In this document: positions 23,035 through 30,464 of the stretch, one piece after another
Layout: every line of letters starts with the position of its first letter
How positions within the stretch are numbered: position 1 is the first letter of the stretch
Program-made: the position numbers and the translations under genes
Notes under the pieces: generated by a model
What the model was told of the DNA's origin: nothing
The model's database searches: none
Seen by the model: only the letters and a program-made list of their open reading frames with translations
Assembly (NCBI GenBank): GCA_023386835.1
Contig: JAEWIY010000167.1
Location: forward strand, 1 to 42,640
Direction of reading: 5' to 3'
DNA length: 42,640 nt
Source of the DNA: Verrucomicrobiota bacterium
Lineage (GTDB): Bacteria; Verrucomicrobiota; Verrucomicrobiia; Opitutales; Opitutaceae

Positions 23035-24417
23035 TCAGAACCGGCGTCCGCCGCCGAATGGATTGGCCGGGCCCGGACCGGAGGAGGTGCTCCCACCAAG
23101 AATTACGCCGGTGACGATGCGATCGTTCTCGTCCAAGCCGGATAGCACTTCGGTGGTCGCACCGTCGCTGATACCAAGTTGCACCGCGACGGCCTCCAGG
23201 CGGGCGTTTTCCCCGTCTCCAATTAGTTTATACACCGTGCGTGTCACCGGCGCGCCGCTACTGCCGCCGCCTCCGCCACCGCCGCGACCCTCCCGATCGG
23301 GCAACGCCAGACCCCGCGCCTTGGCGATTTCGCGGGCCTTCTCCATGATTTCCGGAGTGGGACGGCCCGAGCCGGGGGTGAAGCCGGCCTCCTGCATAAT
23401 GGCGAACATCTGTTCACGTGTGGCCGGAACGAGCGCGGTCGCCGTGTCGATCTTCGGGCTGGGAGTCGCCGGCGGCGGCGGCAGCAGGTTTTCCGGGATG
23501 CGCGCACGCAGGGCGCTGTTGGCAATGCGCAGGGTGTTGTCGCGCCGCGCCAAGATGATCGAGATATTCGCCGTCATGCCGGGGCGCAGCTTCAAGTCGT
23601 CGTTGTTGACGTCGATGAGCGTGTTGTAGGACACGACGTTCTGGACGACGACGGGCGAGTTGCGGATCTGCGAAACCCGTCCGCGGAACTGGCGATTGGG
23701 AAATGCGTCAACCGTGAACGTCGCCTGCTGGGCCGTGCTGACATTGCCGATGTCGGCCTCGGCCACGGCGGCGACGATCTGCATTTTGGAGAGATCGTTT
23801 GCGATGACGAAGAGGGTGGGGGCGTTCAGGCTCGCGGCCACTGTCATGCCCTTTTCGGCGACGCGGGAAATGATCACGCCGTCGATTGGCGCGGTGATCG
23901 TGCAGCGGGCCAGGTCGGTTTCTGCGTTTTCGACCGCGGCCTGCTGGATGAGCAACTGCGCGTCGGCCTGCTGCAGCTGCGCCCGCACTTGGTCGAGCTC
24001 CTGTTGCGAGACGAGATTCCGTTCGAAGAGGGAAACCGTGCGATCGTGATTCACCTTCACCAGCGCGTGGTTCGCGCGAGTGTTCGCCAGTTGGGCCTCG
24101 GCTTGTTTGAGCCGGGACTCGTACGTGGCGGGATCGATCTGGGCGATCACGTCGCCCGTTTTCACCGGCGAGTTGAAGTCGACCATCACGTCCTGGATGA
24201 TGCCCGAGACCTGCGAGCTGACCTCGACCTGCACGACCGGTTGGAGCTCGCCGGACGCGGTGACGACCTGGACGACGTCGCCACGTGTGATCGTGGTCGT
24301 GTTGAAGACGGGCGCGGGTTCGCGCCGCTTCGACCAGAACCAGGCGCCGCCGGCGATCAGCGCAGCGACGACAATAATGAAAATGAGAAACCGGGAGAAC
24401 GTGCCGGAGCGAGCCAT
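23035..24417 (-). CDS. Periplasmic adaptor of the exporter (MacA/HlyD-like)
   Basis: A 460-residue membrane-fusion protein: an N-terminal membrane anchor (FLIFIIVVAALIAGGAWFW), a lipoyl-like half (SSQVSGIIQDVMVDFNSPVK, TGDVIAQIDPATYESRLKQA), a helical hairpin, and the second lipoyl half (CTITAPIDGVIISRVAEKG). Beta-barrel and membrane-proximal domains follow. An unusual insert of about 110 residues (roughly 310-420) is rich in Pro and then Gly (a run of seven G, about residue 390), just before the final domain. It should bridge the MacB-like permease and an outer-membrane channel; no TolC-like gene is in the window. First gene of the three-gene operon. Start chosen at 24417 because it gives the anchor at the N-terminus. 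Confidence 0.92.
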   Translation of the reverse strand: MARSGTFSRFLIFIIVVAALIAGGAWFWSKRREPAPVFNTTTITRGDVVQVVTASGELQPVVQVEVSSQVSGIIQDVMVDFNSPVKTGDVIAQIDPATYESRLKQAEAQLANTRANHALVKVNHDRTVSLFERNLVSQQELDQVRAQLQQADAQLLIQQAAVENAETDLARCTITAPIDGVIISRVAEKGMTVAASLNAPTLFVIANDLSKMQIVAAVAEADIGNVSTAQQATFTVDAFPNRQFRGRVSQIRNSPVVVQNVVSYNTLIDVNNDDLKLRPGMTANISIILARRDNTLRIANSALRARIPENLLPPPPATPSPKIDTATALVPATREQMFAIMQEAGFTPGSGRPTPEIMEKAREIAKARGLALPDREGRGGGGGGGSSGAPVTRTVYKLIGDGENARLEAVAVQLGISDGATTEVLSGLDENDRIVTGVILGGSTSSGPGPANPFGGGRRF

Positions 24418-24604
24418 GGAGAGCCGGTGGTGAAGGCAACGGGCGGGTGATCCGCACGGGCCGGGACCGGTGCTGCACAAGACGCGAAGCCTGAACCGCG
24501 GTTACAGCGGCCGCATCCAGAACTTCGCGACAAGGGCTACCCGATCACAACCCTTGGTGCGTGGAGCTGGGACGCCGTTTCACGACCGCCGAAGGGAAAC
24601 TTCG

Positions 24605-25102
24605 TTAGTTTGGCGGTCGCGCGGCGTAAGCGCGTTTCAGGGCCTCGGCGACGTTGGGCGGCACGAAGTGGCCGACGTCCCCACCAAACTTGGCGACCTG
24701 TTTGACCAAGTGAGAGCTGGTATAGCTGTAGGTCTCATTCGGCATGACAAAGATCGTTTCGATCTTCGGCTGCAGGTGCCGGTTCATCAGGGCCATGTTG
24801 AACTCGAACTCGAAGTCCGAGAGGGCCCGCAGTCCGCGGATGATGGCGTCGGCCTTCTGCTCCATCGCGAACTCCACCAGCAGGCCGGAAAACGTGGTCA
24901 CCGTGACGTTGGTCACCTTCAGGGTGGCAATCGCGGCCTCGACCATGTCGCGGCGTTGCTCCGGGCTGAAGAGTGGGCCTTTGCCGGGGTTGTGCGCCAC
25001 TGCCAGCGTCACGCGGTCGAACAGCCGCGCGGCCCGCTGCAGGACGTCGAGGTGACCGTACGTGATCGGGTCAAAGGTACCGGGGTAAATGCAATGTCGC
25101 AT
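24605..25102 (-). CDS. coaD: Phosphopantetheine adenylyltransferase
   Basis: CoaD adds AMP to 4'-phosphopantetheine, the next-to-last step of coenzyme A synthesis. The 165-residue protein starts RHCIYPGTFDPITYGHLDVL, with the nucleotidyltransferase TxGH motif at the usual place. It continues with VTLAVAHNPGKGPLFSPEQR, VTTFSGLLVEFA, IIRGLRALSDFEFEFNMALM and YSYTSSHLVKQVAKFGGDV, all family hallmarks. The start at 25102 gives normal length. Divergent from pgsA. Confidence 0.96.
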   Translation of the reverse strand: MRHCIYPGTFDPITYGHLDVLQRAARLFDRVTLAVAHNPGKGPLFSPEQRRDMVEAAIATLKVTNVTVTTFSGLLVEFAMEQKADAIIRGLRALSDFEFEFNMALMNRHLQPKIETIFVMPNETYSYTSSHLVKQVAKFGGDVGHFVPPNVAEALKRAYAARPPN

Positions 25103-25209
25103 ACGGCTTCGGAACGTGGGAGGGGGATGAGTGGTCGGCGAGTGGAATCCACCACCGTTTCCGGGGTTGCCATCGTCCCGGTTGCCGCCTGTGTATCGCG
25201 CCACGCGCC

Positions 25210-25797
25210 ATGAACCTGCCGAACTTGATCACCCTCTCGCGGGTTCCGCTGATGTTCGTGATCGTCTGGTTGATGTACCAGACCTGGCGGGGAGCCCCCT
25301 CGCTGGCGTTCTGGCTGTTCATCGCGGCGGCGGTGGGCGACTGGCTGGACGGCTATCTCGCGCGGAAACACAACCTGATCTCGACGTTCGGCAAACTGAT
25401 GGACGCGCTGACCGACAAGATCATGGTGATCGGGTTGATGGTGGCGTTCCTCGATCTCGAGGTCATCCCGGTTGAGTGGGTGCTGCTGACGTTGTGCCGC
25501 GAATTTTTGGTCTCGGGCATGCGCATGGTGGCGGCGGCCCGAGGCGTGGTGGTGGCGGCTGATCGGAGCGGCAAAACCAAAACGATGACCCAGCTGATCG
25601 CCATCGGCTTTCTGTTGGCGGTGCCAATGATCTCCACGGATTGGGCGCCGTTCCTGGCCGGTTGGGATCTCTCCCTTTTCAGCGAGATCGTGAACAAGAT
25701 CGGTCTCGTGCTCTTCATCATCGGCACGGCGCTAGCCGTGAGTTCCGGAGCGGCGTACCTGTGGCGTTATCGGGATCTCCTCAAAGACGCGGCATGA
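25210..25797 (+). CDS. pgsA: CDP-diacylglycerol-glycerol-3-phosphate 3-phosphatidyltransferase
   Basis: PgsA makes phosphatidylglycerophosphate, the committed step of phosphatidylglycerol synthesis, at the inner membrane. The CDP-alcohol phosphotransferase motif is exact: D-G-x2-A-R-x8-G-x3-D-x3-D in DGYLARKHNLISTFGKLMDA followed by LTD. The 195-residue protein has about five membrane helices and begins NLPNLITLSRVPLMF, as usual. Its stop overlaps the start of the phosphatase gene that performs the next step, so the two are translationally coupled. Confidence 0.95.
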   Translation: MNLPNLITLSRVPLMFVIVWLMYQTWRGAPSLAFWLFIAAAVGDWLDGYLARKHNLISTFGKLMDALTDKIMVIGLMVAFLDLEVIPVEWVLLTLCREFLVSGMRMVAAARGVVVAADRSGKTKTMTQLIAIGFLLAVPMISTDWAPFLAGWDLSLFSEIVNKIGLVLFIIGTALAVSSGAAYLWRYRDLLKDAA

Positions 25798-26312
25798 GAC
25801 TGCGCCAACCGATCTGGCCGCGCTTTCTGCCGACGCAGATGGTGATGAACTTCGCGACCATCGGCCCGGTGGGGCGGATCCGTCGCGCTCCGGGAACGTG
25901 GGGTTCGGTGGCGGGCCTGCTCTATTTCACCGTCTTCTTCGCGCCGCAGAGCGTGCTGGGAACGATCGTGTTTGGGGCCGCCGGGCTCTATCTTGCGATC
26001 GCCATGTGCGGGGAGGCGGAGTTCCGGCTCGGACGCCGGGATCCGGGTGAGGTTGTCCTCGATGAGTTCATGGCCATGCCGTTCTGCTTTATCGGCTGGT
26101 CAACGCTGCTGCCGGTCGCTCCGCCTTGGGCCATCTTCCTCACCGGCTTCGCACTTTTCCGGCTGTTCGACATCCTGAAACCGTTTGGCATCCGACGGCT
26201 TCAGGACCTGCCGGACGGGTGGGGGGTCGTGGCGGACGACTTGGCGGCGGCCTTGGCGACATGCGGAACCCTGCACGCGCTCGCCGCGCTGGCGCAGCGG
26301 TGGATCAATTGA
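25794..26312 (+). CDS. pgpA: Phosphatidylglycerophosphatase A
   Basis: PgpA removes the phosphate from phosphatidylglycerophosphate to give phosphatidylglycerol, following PgsA in the same pathway. The 172-residue protein has IGPVGRIRRAPGTWGSVAGL, EAEFRLGRRDPGEVVLDEF and FALFRLFDILKPFGIRRLQD, ending with DLPDGWGVVADDLAA, all diagnostic. The ATG at 25794 overlaps the pgsA stop as ATGA, which argues for coupling and for this start; upstream in-frame codons lie inside pgsA. Confidence 0.95.
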   Translation: MRLRQPIWPRFLPTQMVMNFATIGPVGRIRRAPGTWGSVAGLLYFTVFFAPQSVLGTIVFGAAGLYLAIAMCGEAEFRLGRRDPGEVVLDEFMAMPFCFIGWSTLLPVAPPWAIFLTGFALFRLFDILKPFGIRRLQDLPDGWGVVADDLAAALATCGTLHALAALAQRWIN

Positions 26313-26333
26313 GCGCCTTCTTCGGGCGAGAGC

Positions 26334-26987
26334 TTAGCGCTGCCGGGTGGCGCGGACCAGTGTCACCGGTGGATCGATCCAGCCCACACCGCAGCTGACC
26401 AAAGTCGCGTCGCGGTCGGCACCCCAGCGGCGAAGCGTCGCGCCGGCGGCAGCCAATTCATCCGCGGCTTTTTGGCCCTTCATTGCCAGCAGCTGTCCGC
26501 CGACCCGCACGTGCGGCAGGCACCAGGAGGCGAGCTGGTCCAGGGCCGCGACGGCGCGCGACGTCACGATATCGCCACCCGAGGGCGGCAACTGCTCCGC
26601 GCGGCCACGCTTCACCACGACCCGGCGTCCCAGTTGCAGGTGTTCGATCGCTTCCAGCAGGAAGTCGCAACGGCGCTGCAGCGGCTCGATCAGGATGACG
26701 TTCAGGTCGGGCCGCACCAGGGCGAGCACGAGGCCGGGCAAACCCGCACCCGTGCCGACGTCAACCAAGCGTGCCCCCGTCGGCACGGCTTCCGCCATTG
26801 CGGCGCAGTTGAGCAGATGCCGATCCCACAGCCGCGGCACCTCGCGGGGGCCGATCAGGCCTCGCCGTACTCCTTCGCTCGCGAGCAACCGGCCGTAGGC
26901 GGTCAGGGCTGGCAGGCGATCGCCGAGCCGAGCAGCGGTGGCGGGCGCCTCGGGCAGTTCCGGCGCGTCGGATGGCAGGTCGCTCAT
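26334..26987 (-). CDS. rsmG: 16S rRNA (guanine527-N7)-methyltransferase
   Basis: RsmG methylates N7 of guanine 527 of 16S rRNA using S-adenosylmethionine. The 217-residue protein has the family start (LTAYGRLLASEGVRRGLIGP then WDRHLLNCAAMAEA), SAM-binding motif LVDVGTGAGLPGLVLAL (74-90) and VILIEPLQRRCDFLLEAIEH. DIVTSRAVAALDQLASW and QLLAMKG follow. It is last in a four-gene minus-strand operon and its ATG overlaps the stop of the NusG-like gene (ATGA). Convergent with pgpA. Confidence 0.95.
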   Translation of the reverse strand: MSDLPSDAPELPEAPATAARLGDRLPALTAYGRLLASEGVRRGLIGPREVPRLWDRHLLNCAAMAEAVPTGARLVDVGTGAGLPGLVLALVRPDLNVILIEPLQRRCDFLLEAIEHLQLGRRVVVKRGRAEQLPPSGGDIVTSRAVAALDQLASWCLPHVRVGGQLLAMKGQKAADELAAAGATLRRWGADRDATLVSCGVGWIDPPVTLVRATRQR

Positions 26988-27532
26988 CGCAACAGGGGCC
27001 GAAGGTCTTCCATGGGTACCCGCACCAGCAGACCTTGCTGGAGCACGTCGACGGAAATCACGATACCGCGCGGGTTGCTTGGATCATCGATCAATCCTTC
27101 CAAGCCGCGCAGCGGCCCGCCCTGGACTCGCACGGTCATGCCACGGCGCAACAGCGGGTGAAGCGAGGCTTCCAAGCCCGAGTCCACGATCCGTCGGACG
27201 TCCTCCAGCTGCCGGAGGAAGCGCGGTTCATCCTCAACCGGCAGGTACCGCGCGAGCAGTTCCTGCTGGTAAAGGCGCGGCCGCAGTTCAGGCGAGAACC
27301 GGGCGAAAACGTAACCAGCGAACAGCGGCTTGGTGAACCGCTTCGTTTGCGTGCCGTAACGGCGGATACTGGTCACGAGCGGCAGGTAGTGCGTGACCTT
27401 CTCGGCTCGCAGCAGCTCGCTGAACTTTTTCTCGCACCGCGGGCGCGTGTGGCAGACGCACCACCGTTGCCCCTCCGCGGAGGCGAACTCCACGACGTTC
27501 GCGTCGGAATTCAGCCGGGCGGTGTCCGTCAC
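26984..27532 (-). CDS. NusG-family transcription elongation factor (specialised paralogue)
   Basis: This 182-residue protein has an NGN domain (QRWCVCHTRPRCEKKFSELL, HYLPLVTSIRRYG, FTKPLFAGYVFARFSPE) and a C-terminal KOW domain (RRGMTVRVQGGPLRGLEGLI). NGN binds RNA polymerase across the main channel and reduces pausing or termination. The housekeeping nusG gene normally lies next to secE and rplK, which are absent here, so this is probably a specialised paralogue of the RfaH/UpxY kind, which often act on polysaccharide operons. The start is a GTG whose first bases overlap the aroQ stop (GTGA). The first 20 residues are variable and Asp/Asn-rich. Confidence 0.87.
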   Translation of the reverse strand: MTDTARLNSDANVVEFASAEGQRWCVCHTRPRCEKKFSELLRAEKVTHYLPLVTSIRRYGTQTKRFTKPLFAGYVFARFSPELRPRLYQQELLARYLPVEDEPRFLRQLEDVRRIVDSGLEASLHPLLRRGMTVRVQGGPLRGLEGLIDDPSNPRGIVISVDVLQQGLLVRVPMEDLRPLLR

Positions 27533-27957
27533 GCGTTCAGCAGGTAACGAACCGCGGCAAAGTACCCCTCGAGGCCGAGCCCGGTGATGACGCCGTCACA
27601 GATCGGCGCGGTGAGCGAGACGTGCCGGAAGGGTTCGCGCCGGTACAGGTTGGAGATGTGAACTTCCACGGTCCGCAGCTTGGCTCCGGCCAACGCGTCT
27701 CGGAGCGCGACGCTCGTGTGCGTGAACGCCCCGCCATTGAGCACCACGCCATCGACCCGTTCGTCGGCGAGCTTGGCCAGGTGGTCGATCAAAGCGCCTT
27801 CGTGATTGCTCTGGAAGAAACTGAGCTCGGCCTGACCGGTGAAGGCCTCCCGCAACTGCGACTCCAGTTGTGCGAGGGTGGTGGCGCCGTAGATCTCCGG
27901 CTCCCGTTTTCCGAGCCGGTCGAGATTGGGGCCGTTGAGGATGGCGATGCGTTTCAT
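27529..27957 (-). CDS. aroQ: Type II 3-dehydroquinate dehydratase
   Basis: AroQ carries out the third step of the shikimate pathway. The 142-residue protein shows the family pattern: RIAILNGPNLDRLGKREPEI then YG (catalytic Tyr), FFQSNHEGALIDHLAKLAD, VVLNGGAFTHTSVALRDAL, TVEVHISNLYRREPFRHVS and ITGLGLEGYFAAVRYL. The start at 27957 gives standard length. It ends in a GTGA overlap with the NusG-like gene and begins 10 bases after the nif3-like gene. Confidence 0.96.
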   Translation of the reverse strand: MKRIAILNGPNLDRLGKREPEIYGATTLAQLESQLREAFTGQAELSFFQSNHEGALIDHLAKLADERVDGVVLNGGAFTHTSVALRDALAGAKLRTVEVHISNLYRREPFRHVSLTAPICDGVITGLGLEGYFAAVRYLLNA

Positions 27958-27967
27958 GCCGGGGTGG

Positions 27968-28720
27968 TCAGAGCGGGTTTTCGGTCGAAATGAACTGCCA
28001 CGGCAATCCAAACTTCTCCGACAGCTCGGCGGCGAGCGCCTTCACGCCGTGGACTTCGGTGGCGTAGTGGCCGCACAGATAGAGGTTCAACCGGTGTTCC
28101 TGCGCCACGCTGAACCACTCCTCGCGCAGCTCTCCTGTCACCAACGTGTCAATACCGGTGGCAATCAGTTCACGGATCGCGCTGTTGCCGCTGCCGCTGC
28201 AGAAGGCCACGCGTTCCGGTTTCCCGGAGCCGCACTCGATCGGCACCACGCGGCGATAGTGCTGCTCCAGGCGCTCGCGCAACGCGCTGCGTGGCTGATC
28301 CCAGGGGCCGGAGCAACCCACCGCCAGATCGTCGACCGGCATGAAGGGTTGATCAGCCGCCACACCGAGCTGTTTCGCCAAAAGGGCATTGTTGCCCAGC
28401 TCCGGGTGGCCGTCGAGGGGCAGGTGACTCGAATAGACCGCGCAATTGCCGCGGACCAGGGTGCTGACCCGGTGGAACGCCGGTCCGACCAACGGCCGCG
28501 GCGGGTCCCAGAACAGACCGTGGTGCACGATCAGGAAGTCCACACCGGCGGCGACGGCTTGCTGGAACGGATCCACGCCCGCGTCGACGGCTGCGCCGAT
28601 CCGCGTCACCTTGCCATTGTTCGCCACCTGCAGGCCGTTGAGCGCGTTCGGATGATCCTTGTAGGCGCTGCGGCGGGTGCGTTCGTCGCAGTACCTCACC
28701 AGCGTATCCAGTGAAACCAT
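27968..28720 (-). CDS. Nif3-like dinuclear metal-centre protein
   Basis: This 250-residue member of the NIF3/DUF34 family is related to GTP cyclohydrolase 1 type 2 homologues. Likely metal ligands are in FLIVHHGLFWDP (the two histidines), in YSSHLPLDGHPELGNN and, near the C-terminus, in YLCGHYATEVHGVKAL. The biochemical function is not settled in the family. An ATG at 28720 is taken; a GTG four codons earlier is possible. First gene of the operon with aroQ, the NusG-like gene and rsmG. Confidence 0.9.
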   Translation of the reverse strand: MVSLDTLVRYCDERTRRSAYKDHPNALNGLQVANNGKVTRIGAAVDAGVDPFQQAVAAGVDFLIVHHGLFWDPPRPLVGPAFHRVSTLVRGNCAVYSSHLPLDGHPELGNNALLAKQLGVAADQPFMPVDDLAVGCSGPWDQPRSALRERLEQHYRRVVPIECGSGKPERVAFCSGSGNSAIRELIATGIDTLVTGELREEWFSVAQEHRLNLYLCGHYATEVHGVKALAAELSEKFGLPWQFISTENPL

Positions 28721-28797
28721 GGGGAGAAACACTACGGAGAAGGTGGCGTGGCTTTCGAGGTGGATTTTTTGCCGAGTCGCGCTAGCGCTTGGGCTTC

Positions 28798-29289
28798 ATG
28801 AGCAGTGCGCCCATCGAAGTGGAGAACGTGTCCGCGGTCGACTTGATCGCGGCGGCGACTGCCCGGTTTGAGGGACGACCGTCGTGGGACGATTATTTTA
28901 TGGCCACGGCGGTGCTCCTCTCGACCCGCTCGCCGTGTGAACGCCTGCACGTTGGCTGCGTGATCGTCAGCGGAGGGGATCGCCGGAATCGCATCGTGGC
29001 GGCGGGCTACAATGGATTTTTGCCCGGCACACCCCATGTCTCCCGGGTTCGGGATGGCCACGAACAGGCGACGGTGCACGCGGAGCAAAATGCGATCGCC
29101 GACGCGGCTCGCCGGGGAAGCTCGGTCGAGGGCTGCGTCGCCTACGTGACGCATTATCCCTGCATCAACTGCATGAAGATCCTGGCGGCGTCCGGCATCG
29201 CTGAAGTGCGTTACCGCCAGGACTATCATAACGACCCGATCGTGGCGGCGCTCGCGGCCGACGCCGGGGTGCGCGTGACGCAACTGTAG
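28798..29289 (+). CDS. Deoxycytidylate (dCMP) deaminase
   Basis: This 163-residue zinc enzyme would convert dCMP to dUMP, supplying dTMP synthesis. The HAE motif is in ATVHAEQNAI (H94, E96), and the PCxxC motif in HYPCINCMKIL (C122, C125). VGCVIVS and GYNGFLPGTPH are also typical of dCMP deaminase (ComEB type). The ATG at 28798 is chosen over an upstream in-frame TTG. The next gene's ribosome-binding site overlaps its stop codon, so the two are likely coupled. Confidence 0.92.
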   Translation: MSSAPIEVENVSAVDLIAAATARFEGRPSWDDYFMATAVLLSTRSPCERLHVGCVIVSGGDRRNRIVAAGYNGFLPGTPHVSRVRDGHEQATVHAEQNAIADAARRGSSVEGCVAYVTHYPCINCMKILAASGIAEVRYRQDYHNDPIVAALAADAGVRVTQL

Positions 29290-29301
29290 GAGGGCTCGTC
29301 C

Positions 29302-29862
29302 ATGCGCCGCACGGATCCGACTGCCGGCACCAGCCTTGCTGGCTCCCTGTTGCTCGCGCATCCCTCCCTTCGTGATCCAAACTTTCGTCGTTCGGTCGTG
29401 CTGCTGTCGGCGCATGACGAAGACGGAGCGATGGGCGTGGTGATCAATCGGCCGATCGGGAAGGCCTTGGGCGAGTTGGGCGACCTGTTCACCGATGGGC
29501 CGCTCGCCAAGGTGCCCGTGTACGCGGGCGGCCCGGTGCAGGCGGAGCAGGTGATTCTCTGCGGGTGGCGTTTTACCGGTTTGGACAATACCTTCCGGCT
29601 GCACTTCGGTCTGATGCCGGAAAAGGCCGAGGCGCTGCTGGCCGAGGAGGGGACTCATCTCCGCGCGTTTCTGGGCTACTCGGGATGGAGTGGAGGACAG
29701 TTGGAGAACGAGTTGCGACAGGACACGTGGGTGGTGAGCGCCATCCCGGCCAACTTCATGTCGTTTTCCCAAGACGATGGCCTCTGGCGCGGCCTGCTCG
29801 GGGGCTTGAATCACCAGTGGAAACTGCTGGCCGACGAGCCGGACGATCCCAGCGTCAACTGA
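29302..29862 (+). CDS. YqgE/AlgH family protein
   Basis: This 186-residue protein of the UPF0301/AlgH family has unknown molecular function. Features: LAGSLLLAHPSLRDPNFRRS, VVLLSAHDEDGAMGVVINRP, VYAGGPVQAEQVILCG, LGYSGWSGGQLENELRQDTW. A strong ribosome-binding site, AGGAGG (29288-29293), overlaps the stop of the dCMP deaminase gene and fixes the start at 29302. Confidence 0.95.
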   Translation: MRRTDPTAGTSLAGSLLLAHPSLRDPNFRRSVVLLSAHDEDGAMGVVINRPIGKALGELGDLFTDGPLAKVPVYAGGPVQAEQVILCGWRFTGLDNTFRLHFGLMPEKAEALLAEEGTHLRAFLGYSGWSGGQLENELRQDTWVVSAIPANFMSFSQDDGLWRGLLGGLNHQWKLLADEPDDPSVN

Positions 29863-29935
29863 CGGGCTGGCTGCGGCTTAAATCGCCGTTTGCGAGCCAC
29901 TAACAAGCCAGCCGCCTCGGCGAACGACTATTCCG

Positions 29936-29964
29936 TTGACACGCCTCGTGGCGGACGGTGTTTT
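29936..29964 (+). promoter_or_regulatory. Putative promoter of the bL36-bL31 genes
   Basis: TTGACA (29936-29941), an exact -35 consensus, is followed by a 17-base spacer and TGTTTT (29959-29964), which matches three of six -10 positions. Transcription would begin within about ten bases of the bL36 start codon, implying an almost leaderless transcript, and indeed no ribosome-binding site precedes that ATG. I see no clear Zur or Fur box overlapping it. Confidence 0.45.
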
Positions 29965-29974
29965 CGACCTTTTT

Positions 29975-30100
29975 ATGAAAGTCGTTTCGTCCATCAAGTC
30001 CGCGAAGAAGCGTCACCCGGCCTGTCAGGTCGTCCGCCGCAAAGGGCGTATCTACGTGATCAACAAGGTCGAGCCGCGCTACAAGGCCCGCCAGGGTTAA
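29975..30100 (+). CDS. rpmJ: Ribosomal protein bL36, cysteine-poor (zinc-independent) form
   Basis: This 41-residue large-subunit protein reads MKVVSSIKSAKKRHPACQVV and then RRKGRIYVINKVEPRYKARQG. It matches the YkgO-type bL36, which lacks the four zinc ligands of the standard protein; only one Cys (C17) remains. It is small enough to be missed by length filters. No ribosome-binding site is seen upstream. It is followed after 22 bases by bL31 of the matching cysteine-poor type, the same pairing as E. coli ykgM-ykgO, although there the gene order is reversed. Confidence 0.93.
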   Translation: MKVVSSIKSAKKRHPACQVVRRKGRIYVINKVEPRYKARQG

Positions 30101-30122
30101 TCCCAATTTCAGGAGCATCGCC

Positions 30123-30374
30123 GTGAAAGCCGAAGTTCATCCCACTCTCAACAACGTTTGCTTCCTCGATGTCGCGACGGGTCGTCGCTTCCTGACGAAG
30201 TCGACGATGAAGTCCCAGCGGAAGGAGAAGATCGACGGCGTCGAGTACCATGTGGTGCTCCGCGACGTGACGATGGACTCGCACCCGGCCTACACCGGTG
30301 AGAAGCGTCTGGTCGACACCGCCGGGCGCATCGAGAAGTTTGCGTCGAAGTTCAAGCGGTCCCGCGCCAAGTAA
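30123..30374 (+). CDS. rpmE2: Ribosomal protein bL31, type B (zinc-independent)
   Basis: This 83-residue protein of the 50S subunit has HPTLNNVCFLDVATGRRFLT, KSTMKSQRKEKIDGVEYHVV, DSHPAYTGEKRLVDTAGRIE and KFASKFKR. It lacks the CxxC zinc pair of type A and has the type B insertion after the first strands. The start is a GTG with AGGAG at 30111-30115, seven bases before it. A strong terminator follows at 30399. Confidence 0.95.
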   Translation: MKAEVHPTLNNVCFLDVATGRRFLTKSTMKSQRKEKIDGVEYHVVLRDVTMDSHPAYTGEKRLVDTAGRIEKFASKFKRSRAK

Positions 30375-30398
30375 GGCTCGGTCGCAACGACTTTCTGG

Positions 30399-30428
30399 CC
30401 CGCCCCTGTCACCGGGGGCGGGTTTTTT
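30399..30428 (+). terminator. Intrinsic terminator after bL31
   Basis: CCCGCCCC (30399-30406) pairs with GGGGCGGG (30415-30422) around an 8-base loop, followed by TTTTTT (30423-30428). This is a textbook Rho-independent terminator on the plus strand, 24 bases after the bL31 stop. It is the only one with a full T tract that I see in the window. Confidence 0.92.
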
Positions 30429-30464
30429 GTTGCCGGATTTCCCGGGCTTCAGCGGTGTAAGCTC

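Noticed and set aside
29870..29975. Zur operator upstream of bL36
   Set aside because: I looked for an AT-rich inverted repeat such as those bound by Zur and saw none overlapping the TTGACA element.
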